The position numbers and the translations under genes were made by a program. This document shows positions 16,872 to 24,701 of a stretch of DNA of 64,000 bases, piece by piece. The notes beneath the pieces are model-generated. The model ran no database searches. It was not told the DNA's origin and saw only the letters and a program-made list of their open reading frames with translations. Origin of the DNA: WTXA01 sp964415195 (GTDB lineage Bacteria > Bacillota > TC1); NCBI GenBank assembly GCA_964415195.1, contig CAYPYD010000001.1:248001-312000 (forward strand). The letters are read 5' to 3'. Numbering within the stretch: position 1 is the first letter of the stretch; each line of letters begins with the position of its first letter.

Positions 16872-17264
16872 ATGTATTCTATATTAGGTTGGGTTAATGC
16901 AACACTACTAGTGTTGATTCTGCTACAGTTTCTTTTAAACTATAGTAACAGAAAATTCTTTAAGACTGATAATGTGACTTTTAAGAAAGTTCAGAAACTA
17001 TTTAAGACCATCCATAAGCCTCTTGGGGTTGCTTTGGCAATTCTTGGTCCTATTCATGGTTATTTGGCTCTTGGGTCTTTTAGGCTGCATACTGGGAGTC
17101 TTTTGTATCTGTCACTTATGATTACTGCTATTCTTGGTGGAAGTTTCTATAGGTTGAGAAAAAGGGTCTTTTTTTTATGGCATAAGAGATTTGCAGCAAT
17201 GACGGTTCTACTGTTAGTGGTGCATTTAATTTTTCCTGATGCCTTGTGGTATATTTTTAATTAA
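16872..17264 (+). CDS. Histidine-rich four-helix membrane protein, possible b-type cytochrome
   Basis: 130 residues with four predicted helices (about 3-22, 50-68, 78-95 and 103-125). Histidines sit in pairs at helix ends: TIHKPLG and PIHGYLA bracket helix 2; LWHKRF and VVHLIFP bracket helix 4. This arrangement is typical of di-heme membrane cytochromes of the ferric-reductase/YedZ kind, but the protein is smaller and the family is not certain. It lies between the cytochrome b5-like lipoprotein and hemerythrin genes, with AAGGAG before the next start inside its stop region. A membrane electron carrier feeding the lipoprotein is a reasonable inference. Confidence 0.7.
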   Translation: MYSILGWVNATLLVLILLQFLLNYSNRKFFKTDNVTFKKVQKLFKTIHKPLGVALAILGPIHGYLALGSFRLHTGSLLYLSLMITAILGGSFYRLRKRVFFLWHKRFAAMTVLLLVVHLIFPDALWYIFN

Positions 17265-17275
17265 GGAGATGTGTG

Positions 17276-17806
17276 ATGAAAAAAACTATTAATGATCTTT
17301 TACAGGAGCATGAGAAGATAATGAAGGTCCTGGATATTGTGGCTAGGGTACAGGAAGATAAGAAGCTTGGTGAGAAGGAACAGCTGGTATTCTATAGGGA
17401 ACTGGCTGATTTTATTTTGATTTTTGCTGACAGATGTCACCATGGTAAGGAGGAGGTTAACCTTTATCATATTATTGCTCCTCTTGGTGATTTGTCAGAA
17501 AGGAATATGATAGAAGAACTTATTGATGAACACCATCAGTCAAGAATTCTGCAGAAGGAACTACAGAAGGCTGTAGAAGAAGGGCGTCTTATGGAGGCGG
17601 CTATTGTTGCTGGTGATTATCGTAAGCTTCTTCTTGCTCATATTAAGCATGAGAATGAGGAGATGTTTCCTTCTATGGTGAAGAGGATTAGTGATGAACT
17701 TGATGATTCTATCTATGGTCGTTTCCTGGTGGTTGAAGAAAGAACCCTAGGAGATGGGGGAATAGCTAGAATAGATGAGGTTATTGGAGAATGGGAAAAG
17801 CTATAA
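17276..17806 (+). CDS. Hemerythrin HHE-domain protein
   Basis: 176-residue soluble four-helix protein with a di-iron hemerythrin site. Ligands are visible in LQEHEKI, CHHGKEEVNLY, DEHHQSR and HIKHENEEMFP. Such proteins bind O2, NO or protect iron in anaerobes. AAGGAG lies seven bases before the ATG at 17276; a GTG just upstream is possible. The gene ends the operon: a strong hairpin terminator follows after a few bases. Confidence 0.9.
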   Translation: MKKTINDLLQEHEKIMKVLDIVARVQEDKKLGEKEQLVFYRELADFILIFADRCHHGKEEVNLYHIIAPLGDLSERNMIEELIDEHHQSRILQKELQKAVEEGRLMEAAIVAGDYRKLLLAHIKHENEEMFPSMVKRISDELDDSIYGRFLVVEERTLGDGGIARIDEVIGEWEKL

Positions 17807-17814
17807 TAAGAATA

Positions 17815-17854
17815 ACACCCTGATAATTAAAATATTATCAGGGTGTTTGCTATT
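17815..17854 (+). terminator. Rho-independent terminator after the hemerythrin gene
   Basis: Stem ACACCCTGATAAT-TAAAAT-ATTATCAGGGTGT followed by TTGCTATTTT. Confidence 0.85.
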
Positions 17855-18128
17855 TTACGATTATAAACGAAAAAGCATCAAAAATATAGAAGTATTTACG
17901 TTATATCGTAAATACTTCTTAAAAAACTTTTGAAATTAGTTTATAAGAGAAAAATATTAAATTTACAAAACCTACCATCCTTGGTGTATTTTGTTGTATG
18001 TTCTTTATAGTTTTTGATATAATGGTGTCAGTTAAATTTATCTAAATATTCATTTATTTTAATATTTATCATTTTTCATGTAATTAGTATATTTATGAGT
18101 ATAATTCAATAAATCAAGGGGGTCAATT
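17855..18128. other. AT-rich intergenic DNA with a second perfect hairpin
   Basis: Besides the terminator, it contains a perfect inverted repeat AGAAGTATTTACG-TTATAT-CGTAAATACTTCT (17888-17919) without a clean T run, and a likely promoter at 17994-18023. Nothing else is recognised. Confidence 0.6.
17994..18023 (+). promoter_or_regulatory. Possible sigma-A promoter for the DUF3784 gene
   Basis: TTGTAT, 18-base spacer, perfect TATAAT. It lies about 105 bases before the gene at 18129. The -35 is weak. Confidence 0.4.
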
Positions 18129-18866
18129 ATGTGGTTTTATTTAATTCTAGGGATGTTCTTTATCATCATTGGTTTGATGGTGCATGTATTTAAATGGTAT
18201 TTTCTAATCTCAGGCTATAATACTATGTCAAAAGAAAAAAAGGTCAATGTAGATACAGAAGGTCTTGGTCGTTTAATGGGGATATATTTATATTTCAATG
18301 GTGGAGTGTTCACTATAATGGCAATTCTTCTGGCCTTGGGCTTTAAACCGGTTCACACACCGGCTATTGTCTTGTTTGTTATTTCAACTATATACTTATT
18401 AATCAAGGCTCAAAAGTATGACGGGAATATTTATGATAAAGATGGAAAGCTTTGTAAAGGGGCGGGGAAGGAATTAATTATCCCTGCAGTGATTGGGTTT
18501 GTTACCTTGATTTTCGTGGCTGTTTTGATGTTTTTTTCATCTCAGTCAACTAAGGTAAATATTCTAGAAGCAGGTATTGAAATCAAAGGGATGTATGGTG
18601 ATGTTTATACCTGGGAGTCTATTAAGACCGTAGATTTGACAACTGAATTACCAACTATTGAAATGCGTACCAACGGTTCAGCTTTAGGCTCTAATTTAAA
18701 GGGACATTTCAGAACAAAGGAACTGGGGTCAGTTATGCTATTCGTTAATACTAAAAAGCCCCCTTTTATTTATCTTGAAACAGATGATGGTCCTATAATC
18801 TTTAATTTAAAAAATGAAGAGGAAACTAAAGAGATTTTTAAGGAAATTTTAGATAATGGGCAATAA
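18129..18866 (+). CDS. DUF3784 membrane protein with a PH-like domain
   Basis: 245 residues. The N-terminal DUF3784 region has two helices separated by HVFKWYFLISGYNTMSKEKK, and a third near 80; a fourth helix near 118-138 precedes an all-beta cytoplasmic or extracytoplasmic domain (about 145-245) that reads like a bacterial PH domain (YGDVYTWESIKTVDLTTELP). DUF3784 proteins are small Firmicute membrane proteins of unknown role. AAGGGGGTCA precedes the ATG. The glycerate kinase gene follows after 25 bases, probably co-transcribed. Confidence 0.8.
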   Translation: MWFYLILGMFFIIIGLMVHVFKWYFLISGYNTMSKEKKVNVDTEGLGRLMGIYLYFNGGVFTIMAILLALGFKPVHTPAIVLFVISTIYLLIKAQKYDGNIYDKDGKLCKGAGKELIIPAVIGFVTLIFVAVLMFFSSQSTKVNILEAGIEIKGMYGDVYTWESIKTVDLTTELPTIEMRTNGSALGSNLKGHFRTKELGSVMLFVNTKKPPFIYLETDDGPIIFNLKNEEETKEIFKEILDNGQ

Positions 18867-18891
18867 TCGTTGAACAGGGGGTATCATACAT

Positions 18892-20037
18892 ATGGTAATT
18901 GTTGCTATTGATAGTTTTAAGGGTTCTTTATCATCGGTGGAAGCTTGTGATATTGTTAAGAATGCCATTATTGATTCTACTGATAAGGTGGTGACTATAC
19001 CTATTGCTGATGGTGGTGAAGGAACTGCTGAAGCTTTCTATAGAGCCCTCGGGGGTTCTTGGGTATTTAGGGAGGTATCCGGCCCAGACTTTAAGAAAAG
19101 GAAGGCTGGCATATTAATATTACCTGATGGTACTGGGGTTATTGAGATGGCTCAAGCCTCGGGGATTATGCTAGTGAAGGAGCTTGATCCTTTAAATACT
19201 ACAACTTATGGGACTGGTGAGCTTATTCTTGGTGCCTTGGATGCTGGTTGTAGAAGGTTGATTGTCGGGATTGGTGGTAGTGCTACTAATGATGGTGGTG
19301 TAGGTATGGCTGCTGCACTTGGTGCTAGGTTCTATAATTGTTCTATGGAAGAAATTGTTCCTACTGGTGGTGGTCTGGCAGGGTTGAATAGTATGGATTT
19401 GTCACAGATGGATTCAAGGTTAAAGGAGACTGAGGTTATTGTGGCTTGTGATGTGACTAATGTATTTTATGGTCCTAATGGTGCGAGTCGTATATATGGT
19501 CCTCAAAAGGGTGCGGATGAGAAGACCGTGGCAATATTAGATAATAACCTGAAGAGGCTGGCTGATTTGATTAGGGTGGAGACTGGTGTTGATCTTCAGG
19601 GGATAGCTGGCAGCGGGGCTGCTGGTGGTCTTGGTGGTGGTCTGGTTGCTTTTGCCGGAGGTCAGCTTCGTAGTGGTATTGATCTTTTGTTGGAGACTGT
19701 GGGTTTTGGTGAATTGGTTAAGGGCGCAGACCTTGTTATTACTGGTGAGGGTTCTTTTGATGAGCAGAGTTTGTCTGGCAAGGTGGTTTCTGGTATTTCT
19801 AGGATTGCTGGTGAAGTTAATGTGCCTGTTATTGTCTTTGCAGGTTCGGTTTTGGTTGGTAGGGATGTTTATATGAAGGCTGGTATAACAGCGGCTTTTT
19901 CAACTATCAGGAAACCTTGTGACTTGGAGGAGGCTAAGAGGGATATTGGGGAGAATTTGTTTGAATTGGCTGGTAGTGTTTCTGCTATGTGGGGGTTGAA
20001 GAGAACAGTAAATAATCAGTTATTTACGGCTAAGTGA
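18892..20037 (+). CDS. Glycerate kinase (GarK/GlxK family)
   Basis: 381-residue cytosolic enzyme that phosphorylates glycerate with ATP to 2-phosphoglycerate (or 3-phosphoglycerate), linking glyoxylate, serine or glucarate breakdown to glycolysis. Full family length. Hallmarks: AIDSFKGSLSS at the N-terminus, PIADGGEGTAEAF near 40, GIGGSATNDGG near 125, GAAGGLGGGL near 242 and ITGEGSFDEQSLSGK near 283. GGGGGT precedes the ATG. Composition is strikingly T/G-rich: bases 19621-19680 have 47 of 60 G or T. No other gene of glycerate metabolism is adjacent. Confidence 0.93.
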   Translation: MVIVAIDSFKGSLSSVEACDIVKNAIIDSTDKVVTIPIADGGEGTAEAFYRALGGSWVFREVSGPDFKKRKAGILILPDGTGVIEMAQASGIMLVKELDPLNTTTYGTGELILGALDAGCRRLIVGIGGSATNDGGVGMAAALGARFYNCSMEEIVPTGGGLAGLNSMDLSQMDSRLKETEVIVACDVTNVFYGPNGASRIYGPQKGADEKTVAILDNNLKRLADLIRVETGVDLQGIAGSGAAGGLGGGLVAFAGGQLRSGIDLLLETVGFGELVKGADLVITGEGSFDEQSLSGKVVSGISRIAGEVNVPVIVFAGSVLVGRDVYMKAGITAAFSTIRKPCDLEEAKRDIGENLFELAGSVSAMWGLKRTVNNQLFTAK

Positions 20038-20050
20038 CGTTCTAATGTCG

Positions 20051-20079
20051 TAGACAACATTGCGAATTTAAACTATACT
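20051..20079 (+). promoter_or_regulatory. Sigma-A-type promoter for the XRE-DUF805 gene
   Basis: TAGACA, 17-base spacer, TATACT, followed by GAGC. It ends 39 bases before the gene start. CTATACTGAGC recurs identically in the promoter at 20779. Confidence 0.6.
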
Positions 20080-20118
20080 GAGCTTAGAATAACAGGAGAA
20101 TAAGGAAGGGCAGAATAC

Positions 20119-20649
20119 ATGAAAATTGATATAAATAAAGTTAAATCCTTAAGGCTTGGTAAGAATTGGTCCCAGGAACAACTTAGTGAAGTGAGTGGTT
20201 TAAGTCTTAGGACCATACAACGTATAGAAAATGGTAGTAATATTTCCTTGGAATCTCTTAAAGTATTAGCAACAGCCCTAAATGTTGAGCCTAATGAGCT
20301 GCTAATCCAAGAAGTACAACAACCTACTACACCAATTGAAGCTGTTAAAACTGTCTTTAGGGAGTTTGCTAACTTTTCAGGAAAAGCAACTCGTTATGAA
20401 TATTGGTGGTTTCTTCTTTTTATGGTCTTGGTAATGGCTATAGCGACTCTTATTCATGATAGGCTTAATCAAATCGTTACAATCATTTTATTAGTGCCAT
20501 TCCTTGCTGTAGGGACTAGAAGGCTTAATGATACAGGTCGTAGTGTATGGTGGCAATTGTTTTTGATAGTACCATTTGGACAGATTATCGTACTATATAT
20601 GATGGCTGAAAAAAGTAAGATTTCGGATGATCAGCAGCAGTCTGATTAA
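20119..20649 (+). CDS. XRE-family HTH protein fused to DUF805 membrane domain
   Basis: 176 residues. The N-terminal Cro/CI helix-turn-helix (about 1-62) has LGKNWSQEQLSEVSGLSLRT and IENGSNISLESLKVLA. A DUF805 domain (about 80-165) follows with FSGKATRYEYWWFLL, two or three helices and RRLNDTGRSVWWQL. The fusion puts a DNA-binding domain on a membrane anchor, so it may regulate transcription in response to a membrane signal. GGAAGGGC lies near the ATG. Its own promoter and a strong terminator bound it as a single-gene unit. Confidence 0.88.
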   Translation: MKIDINKVKSLRLGKNWSQEQLSEVSGLSLRTIQRIENGSNISLESLKVLATALNVEPNELLIQEVQQPTTPIEAVKTVFREFANFSGKATRYEYWWFLLFMVLVMAIATLIHDRLNQIVTIILLVPFLAVGTRRLNDTGRSVWWQLFLIVPFGQIIVLYMMAEKSKISDDQQQSD

Positions 20650-20689
20650 ATATATTAGATATAAAATGTTTCACTTTCGTTATCAGTAG

Positions 20690-20721
20690 GACATCTCAGA
20701 TTTCTGAGGTGTCTTTTTTTT
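20690..20721 (+). terminator. Rho-independent terminator, related to the one in repeats A and B
   Basis: Perfect stem GACATCTCAGA-TT-TCTGAGGTGTC (one G-U pair) and T8. CAGTAGG-CATCTCAGA is shared with repeat copies A and B, with a compensating G-C to A-T type change. Confidence 0.88.
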
Positions 20722-20778
20722 GGAAATTATATCATAAATTGATGACGTTGTTGTTCAGTAGGTGAACATTTGATTACC

Positions 20779-20807
20779 TGGACATAAATACAATTTTCAT
20801 CTATACT
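20779..20807 (+). promoter_or_regulatory. Sigma-A-type promoter for the 5TM-PAS-GGDEF-EAL gene
   Basis: TGGACA, 17-base spacer, TATACT, then GAGCC. It lies 113 bases before the start codon, giving a long leader. Confidence 0.6.
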
Positions 20808-20920
20808 GAGCCTATGGCATATTAAAATATAATTAGTAAATACACTATTAAATTATTTAGAAATGTTTTAAAATTTGTGCAGATGTATAATTATTTACAA
20901 TTTAAAAAGGAGGATGCTAT

Positions 20921-23212
20921 ATGGAGTCAAATGTTCTATTAACCTTATTTAATAATGCTACATTATTACTGGTGTTATCGGTTATTTATGAAGTTACATA
21001 TTTTTTGCCTTCGAAATACAAAAGAATGCGACCTCTTTTTAGTGGTTTGTTAATTTCATTTATATGTGTTGCCGTAATGAGTATTCCATTCACCCTACAA
21101 TATGGGGTTATTTTTGATACCAGATCAATACTAATTAGTGTAGAAGCCCTTATATTTGGACCAATTCCAACAATAATAACAGTAATAGTAGCATCTATCT
21201 TTAGAATAAGCCTTGGAGGTATTGGCACATTTACAGGACTTCTTGTAATTATTAATAGTGCCATTATTGGTTTGGTATGGCGGAAATGGTTGTATCCCAA
21301 ATCAGCTAAATGGCCTTGGTTGAATGTATATGCTATGGGCATTGTTGTTCATGTATTTATGCTTTTAAGTATGCTTAGCCTTCCTTATCCCGATAGTTTA
21401 GAAGTCATTGGTACAATAATTATACCGGTGTTGATTATTTATCCAATTGCCACTGTATTGCTGACATTGCTTTTAATGAGACAAGAGAATATTAGAAATA
21501 CTCAAAATCAATTAATACAATCTGAACATGCATTGAGAGAAAGTGAACGTAGCAAATCTGTTCTTCTTTCTAATCTTCCTGGTATGGCTTATAGGTGTAA
21601 TTACGATCGTCAATGGACTATGCAATTTGTTTCAGCTGGTTGTTTGAATTTGACTGGTTATAGTCCTGAGAGTCTTTTGTTCAATAAAGATTTATCATTT
21701 GATGACTTAATTTCTCCAGAGTATAGAGAGCCTTTATGGGAAGAGTGGGGAAAGGTTCTAGCTAAGAAGCAGTCATTTAGTTATGAGTATGAAATTGTGT
21801 CTGCAAATGGTGAAAGAAAATGGGTTTTGGAATTAGGTGAAGGTATCTTTAACAGTAATGATGAAGTTGAAGCCTTAGAAGGTATAATCTTAGATATTAC
21901 AGATAGAAAAAAGAGTGAAGATAATCTTTTGTATTTATTTGAACATGATGAATGGACTGGTTTGTTTAATAGGGAGTCTTTAGAGCGTCTTCTTGAGAAA
22001 GATATAAAGGAACAAACTATAATTAAAAGGGCATTGATTAGTATAAATTTGAATGCGGTGCAATTGTTAGCAGTTGATTATGGCTTTCAGTATACTCAAA
22101 ATCTAATTAAGAATGCTGCTGATAAATTGCAGAAATTTAGTAGTGATAAGCATTTGTTGTTTAAGACTTATGAGAATAGGTTTGTCTATTATATAAGGGA
22201 GTATGAAGATAAGAGTGATTTGGTAAAATTTAGTGAAGATGTTGCGGATGTTTTAGAAGGTGTTTTTGTAACTGATAGGATTAGTGGTGGTCTTGGTATT
22301 CTTGAAATTGGTTTTGATAATCAAGATGTGGATCAGCTTTTGAAGAGGTTGTTAATAGCTTCTGAGAAGTCGATAAGTATTTCTGAGAAGGATTTTAAGA
22401 TTTGTTTTTATGATGATAGGCTGGAGGCTGAGATTAATCGTGAATTTGAAATTAGAAAAGAGCTTTATCGTATTAGTTTAGATGAGAGGTCTGATGATTT
22501 GTTTTTAGAATATCAACCGATTTTAGATTTGAAGACTGATAGGATCTGTGGGTTTGAGGCTTTGGCTAGATTGAAGAGTGTTAAATTGGGAATTGTTTCT
22601 CCTTCGGAGTTTATTCCTATTGCCGAGGAGACTAAGTTGATTATTCCTTTGGGTGAAAAAATTATGAAGGAGGCTTTTGGTTTTCTTAAAAAATTGAATA
22701 GTGAGTTGTTTGATGATATTAGTGTTGCTATTAATATTTCGGCTATTCAGTTGTTGGGTCCTGATTTTTCGGATAAATTTCTTGGTATGATTAAGGCTAT
22801 GGGTGTGGATTCAAGGAGTATTGAGATTGAGATTACTGAGTCGGTTTTTAGTTCTGATTTTGAAGAGATTAATTTGATTATTAGTAAGCTTAGGGAGGAG
22901 GGTATTCGTGTGTCTATTGATGATTTTGGTACAGGGTATTCTTCTCTTGCCAGGGAGAAGGAGTTGAATGTTGATTGTCTTAAGATTGATAAGTATTTTA
23001 TAGATAAGTTATTGGAAACTGATTATGAAAAGGCGATTACAAGTGACATTATTTCTATTGCTCATAAGTTGGGTCATTATACTATTGCTGAGGGTGTTGA
23101 GTTTGTAGAGCAGAAGAAGTATTTGTTGGATCATGGTTGTGATATGATTCAGGGCTTCCTTGTTGCAGCGCCTCTTAGTGTGGAGAAGGCGATTAAGTTA
23201 CTTGGTGAATAG
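20921..23212 (+). CDS. 5TM-PAS-GGDEF(degenerate)-EAL c-di-GMP phosphodiesterase
   Basis: 763-residue membrane receptor. N-terminal 5TM-LYT-type sensor region (about 1-190; IFDTRSILISVEALIFGPIP), PAS (about 213-330; MAYRCNYDRQWTMQFVSAGC), a GGDEF domain whose signature is YENRF so it cannot make c-di-GMP, and an EAL domain (about 515-763). EAL residues are intact: GFEALARL, NISAIQL, EIEITES, DDFGTGYSSL, KIDKYF, EGVE and QGF, so hydrolysis of c-di-GMP is expected. AAGGAGG precedes the ATG. The PAS is closely related to the second PAS of the protein at 4042, so both may sense the same signal. Confidence 0.92.
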   Translation: MESNVLLTLFNNATLLLVLSVIYEVTYFLPSKYKRMRPLFSGLLISFICVAVMSIPFTLQYGVIFDTRSILISVEALIFGPIPTIITVIVASIFRISLGGIGTFTGLLVIINSAIIGLVWRKWLYPKSAKWPWLNVYAMGIVVHVFMLLSMLSLPYPDSLEVIGTIIIPVLIIYPIATVLLTLLLMRQENIRNTQNQLIQSEHALRESERSKSVLLSNLPGMAYRCNYDRQWTMQFVSAGCLNLTGYSPESLLFNKDLSFDDLISPEYREPLWEEWGKVLAKKQSFSYEYEIVSANGERKWVLELGEGIFNSNDEVEALEGIILDITDRKKSEDNLLYLFEHDEWTGLFNRESLERLLEKDIKEQTIIKRALISINLNAVQLLAVDYGFQYTQNLIKNAADKLQKFSSDKHLLFKTYENRFVYYIREYEDKSDLVKFSEDVADVLEGVFVTDRISGGLGILEIGFDNQDVDQLLKRLLIASEKSISISEKDFKICFYDDRLEAEINREFEIRKELYRISLDERSDDLFLEYQPILDLKTDRICGFEALARLKSVKLGIVSPSEFIPIAEETKLIIPLGEKIMKEAFGFLKKLNSELFDDISVAINISAIQLLGPDFSDKFLGMIKAMGVDSRSIEIEITESVFSSDFEEINLIISKLREEGIRVSIDDFGTGYSSLAREKELNVDCLKIDKYFIDKLLETDYEKAITSDIISIAHKLGHYTIAEGVEFVEQKKYLLDHGCDMIQGFLVAAPLSVEKAIKLLGE

Positions 23213-23257
23213 TTTTTTTTTGGCTTTTATATTAGGTAAAAAATATTTCAATGAAAG

Positions 23258-23296
23258 AAGAACACCTCCAAATCCTAGGTTTGGAGGTGTTCTTTA
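23258..23296 (+). terminator. Rho-independent terminator after the EAL gene
   Basis: Stem GAACACCTCCAAA / TTTGGAGGTGTTC with loop around TCCTAGG and a following TTT. Confidence 0.85.
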
Positions 23297-23567
23297 GTCT
23301 ATTATCAAATTGATAGTTAAATTCATTAATAAGAGTAGAAAAAGAGCAACAATTCAAAACAATTATAACAAAACATTGTTTTGAACATAAAGTTTTGATG
23401 GTTTAGCTATGAACAAATCGAGAAGGCTAAATGGGATTAATCAAGAATAGCTGAAGTGCTAAGAGAGTGAGAAAAAATACAATAAAAAATCACGAGTAAA
23501 CATGAGCATTATTTGGATTAAAGGTTATAATGAACATAAGAATAAGTTTTTGAAAGGATGTGTCGAT
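23297..23567. other. Intergenic DNA with an 11-base inverted repeat
   Basis: TTCAAAACAAT (23353-23363) and ATTGTTTTGAA (23375-23385) are perfect arms around an 11-base spacer, with no T run; it could be an operator. Nothing else is recognised. Confidence 0.5.
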
Positions 23568-23975
23568 ATGAAAGATATAAAAATGACCAAAGAAAACCCT
23601 TTAGTATTGAAAACACCACCATTAACTTCAGAATTTAGTATGTACAAGGATGAAAAAAATGGAATAGAAGTGCTAGTTTGTACAGTAGGAAGTACAGTTT
23701 TGTATTATGATTACAGATGTATTGAAGATCTGCATAATATGTTATTAAAACACGGAGATTGGATGGAGTTAGGAAGTGCTGATGAACAAAAGATCCCAAA
23801 AGAAGGAACAGTAGAAGCCTGGGGTAGATCAGAAACTAATCCGATTGGCGGCTGGTATGGTCTAAAAAAAGGATTGCGCGGCAGATTTGGTATGTATGTG
23901 CCACCTCTAATGGAAGCCTTAGGTTTTGCTGAAGTTACACATGAAGCTAGAGGGAATAAAATGAAAGCTATATAA
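23568..23975 (+). CDS. Conserved hypothetical protein
   Basis: 135 residues, soluble, no catalytic motif that I recognise. The conserved-looking C-terminal half reads GGWYGLKKGLRGRFGMYVPP then MEALGFAEVTHEARGNKM, an architecture seen in uncharacterised Firmicute proteins. The start at 23568 is chosen over an earlier ATG (23502) because GAAAGGATG lies about nine bases before it. The next gene follows after 35 bases with GGAGG before its start, so the two are probably co-transcribed. Confidence 0.7.
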   Translation: MKDIKMTKENPLVLKTPPLTSEFSMYKDEKNGIEVLVCTVGSTVLYYDYRCIEDLHNMLLKHGDWMELGSADEQKIPKEGTVEAWGRSETNPIGGWYGLKKGLRGRFGMYVPPLMEALGFAEVTHEARGNKMKAI

Positions 23976-24010
23976 TAAAAGCAAGGCAGGAATAAAAAGA
24001 TGGAGGAGAA

Positions 24011-24631
24011 ATGAAATATAGCAAAAATATTCCCAAAGCAGATACAAAAGTAAGTGAGGAACTATTAAAGCAAGGCTGGACAAAGATTAAAGAACCCAAA
24101 AGTTTAACTTTAGCTACATTCTTTTCAATACCCTTTATGATCATAAATGGGAGTCTAGTTTTAATGCTAATATTTTTACTTGATCCAGAAATCTTTAGAT
24201 CAATTTTTATAACATCTGGCTTTGAAATTAATATTGTAATTAACTTTAAAGCCTTATTCTATGTATTTGGTCTTATAGTGTATTTAATATTTCATGAAAT
24301 TATTCATGCATCACTTATTCCGTATTTTCTTCAATCTAGTGATAGCAGGTGGGGCTTTAATGGGTTTGCGATGTTTGTTTATTCTACCCAAAAGTTGAAA
24401 AAATCACGATTTATTTTAGTTACAATAGCTCCATTTTTAGTCTTGTCAATTCTATTTCCAGTAGTCTTGTCATTTATGGGATGGTTGAATTTATATACTT
24501 TAATCTTATGCCTAATTAATGCATTAGGGTCAAGTGTTGATTTTATGAATGTTTTTAATATAGTTACACAAGTACCAAATAAATCATTAATAGTATTAAA
24601 TGGTATGGAAACATATCATCATAAATATTAA
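24011..24631 (+). CDS. DUF3267 putative membrane zinc metalloprotease
   Basis: 206-residue membrane protein of the DUF3267 family. Two helices precede the motif FHEIIHASLIPYF near residue 95 (HExxH plus the family's third ligand region), the likely zinc site of a membrane peptidase; two more helices follow, and a final segment contains GSSVDFMNV, matching the family's D-containing end. Proteolysis is predicted from the fold and not shown. GGAGG precedes the ATG by about six bases. Confidence 0.8.
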   Translation: MKYSKNIPKADTKVSEELLKQGWTKIKEPKSLTLATFFSIPFMIINGSLVLMLIFLLDPEIFRSIFITSGFEINIVINFKALFYVFGLIVYLIFHEIIHASLIPYFLQSSDSRWGFNGFAMFVYSTQKLKKSRFILVTIAPFLVLSILFPVVLSFMGWLNLYTLILCLINALGSSVDFMNVFNIVTQVPNKSLIVLNGMETYHHKY

Positions 24632-24701
24632 GTATAAAGAGGTGATCTGTACTTAAGATAACAAAGCTAAAGCTCTATTGGAAGAAATGTGGGTGATGAT
24701 A

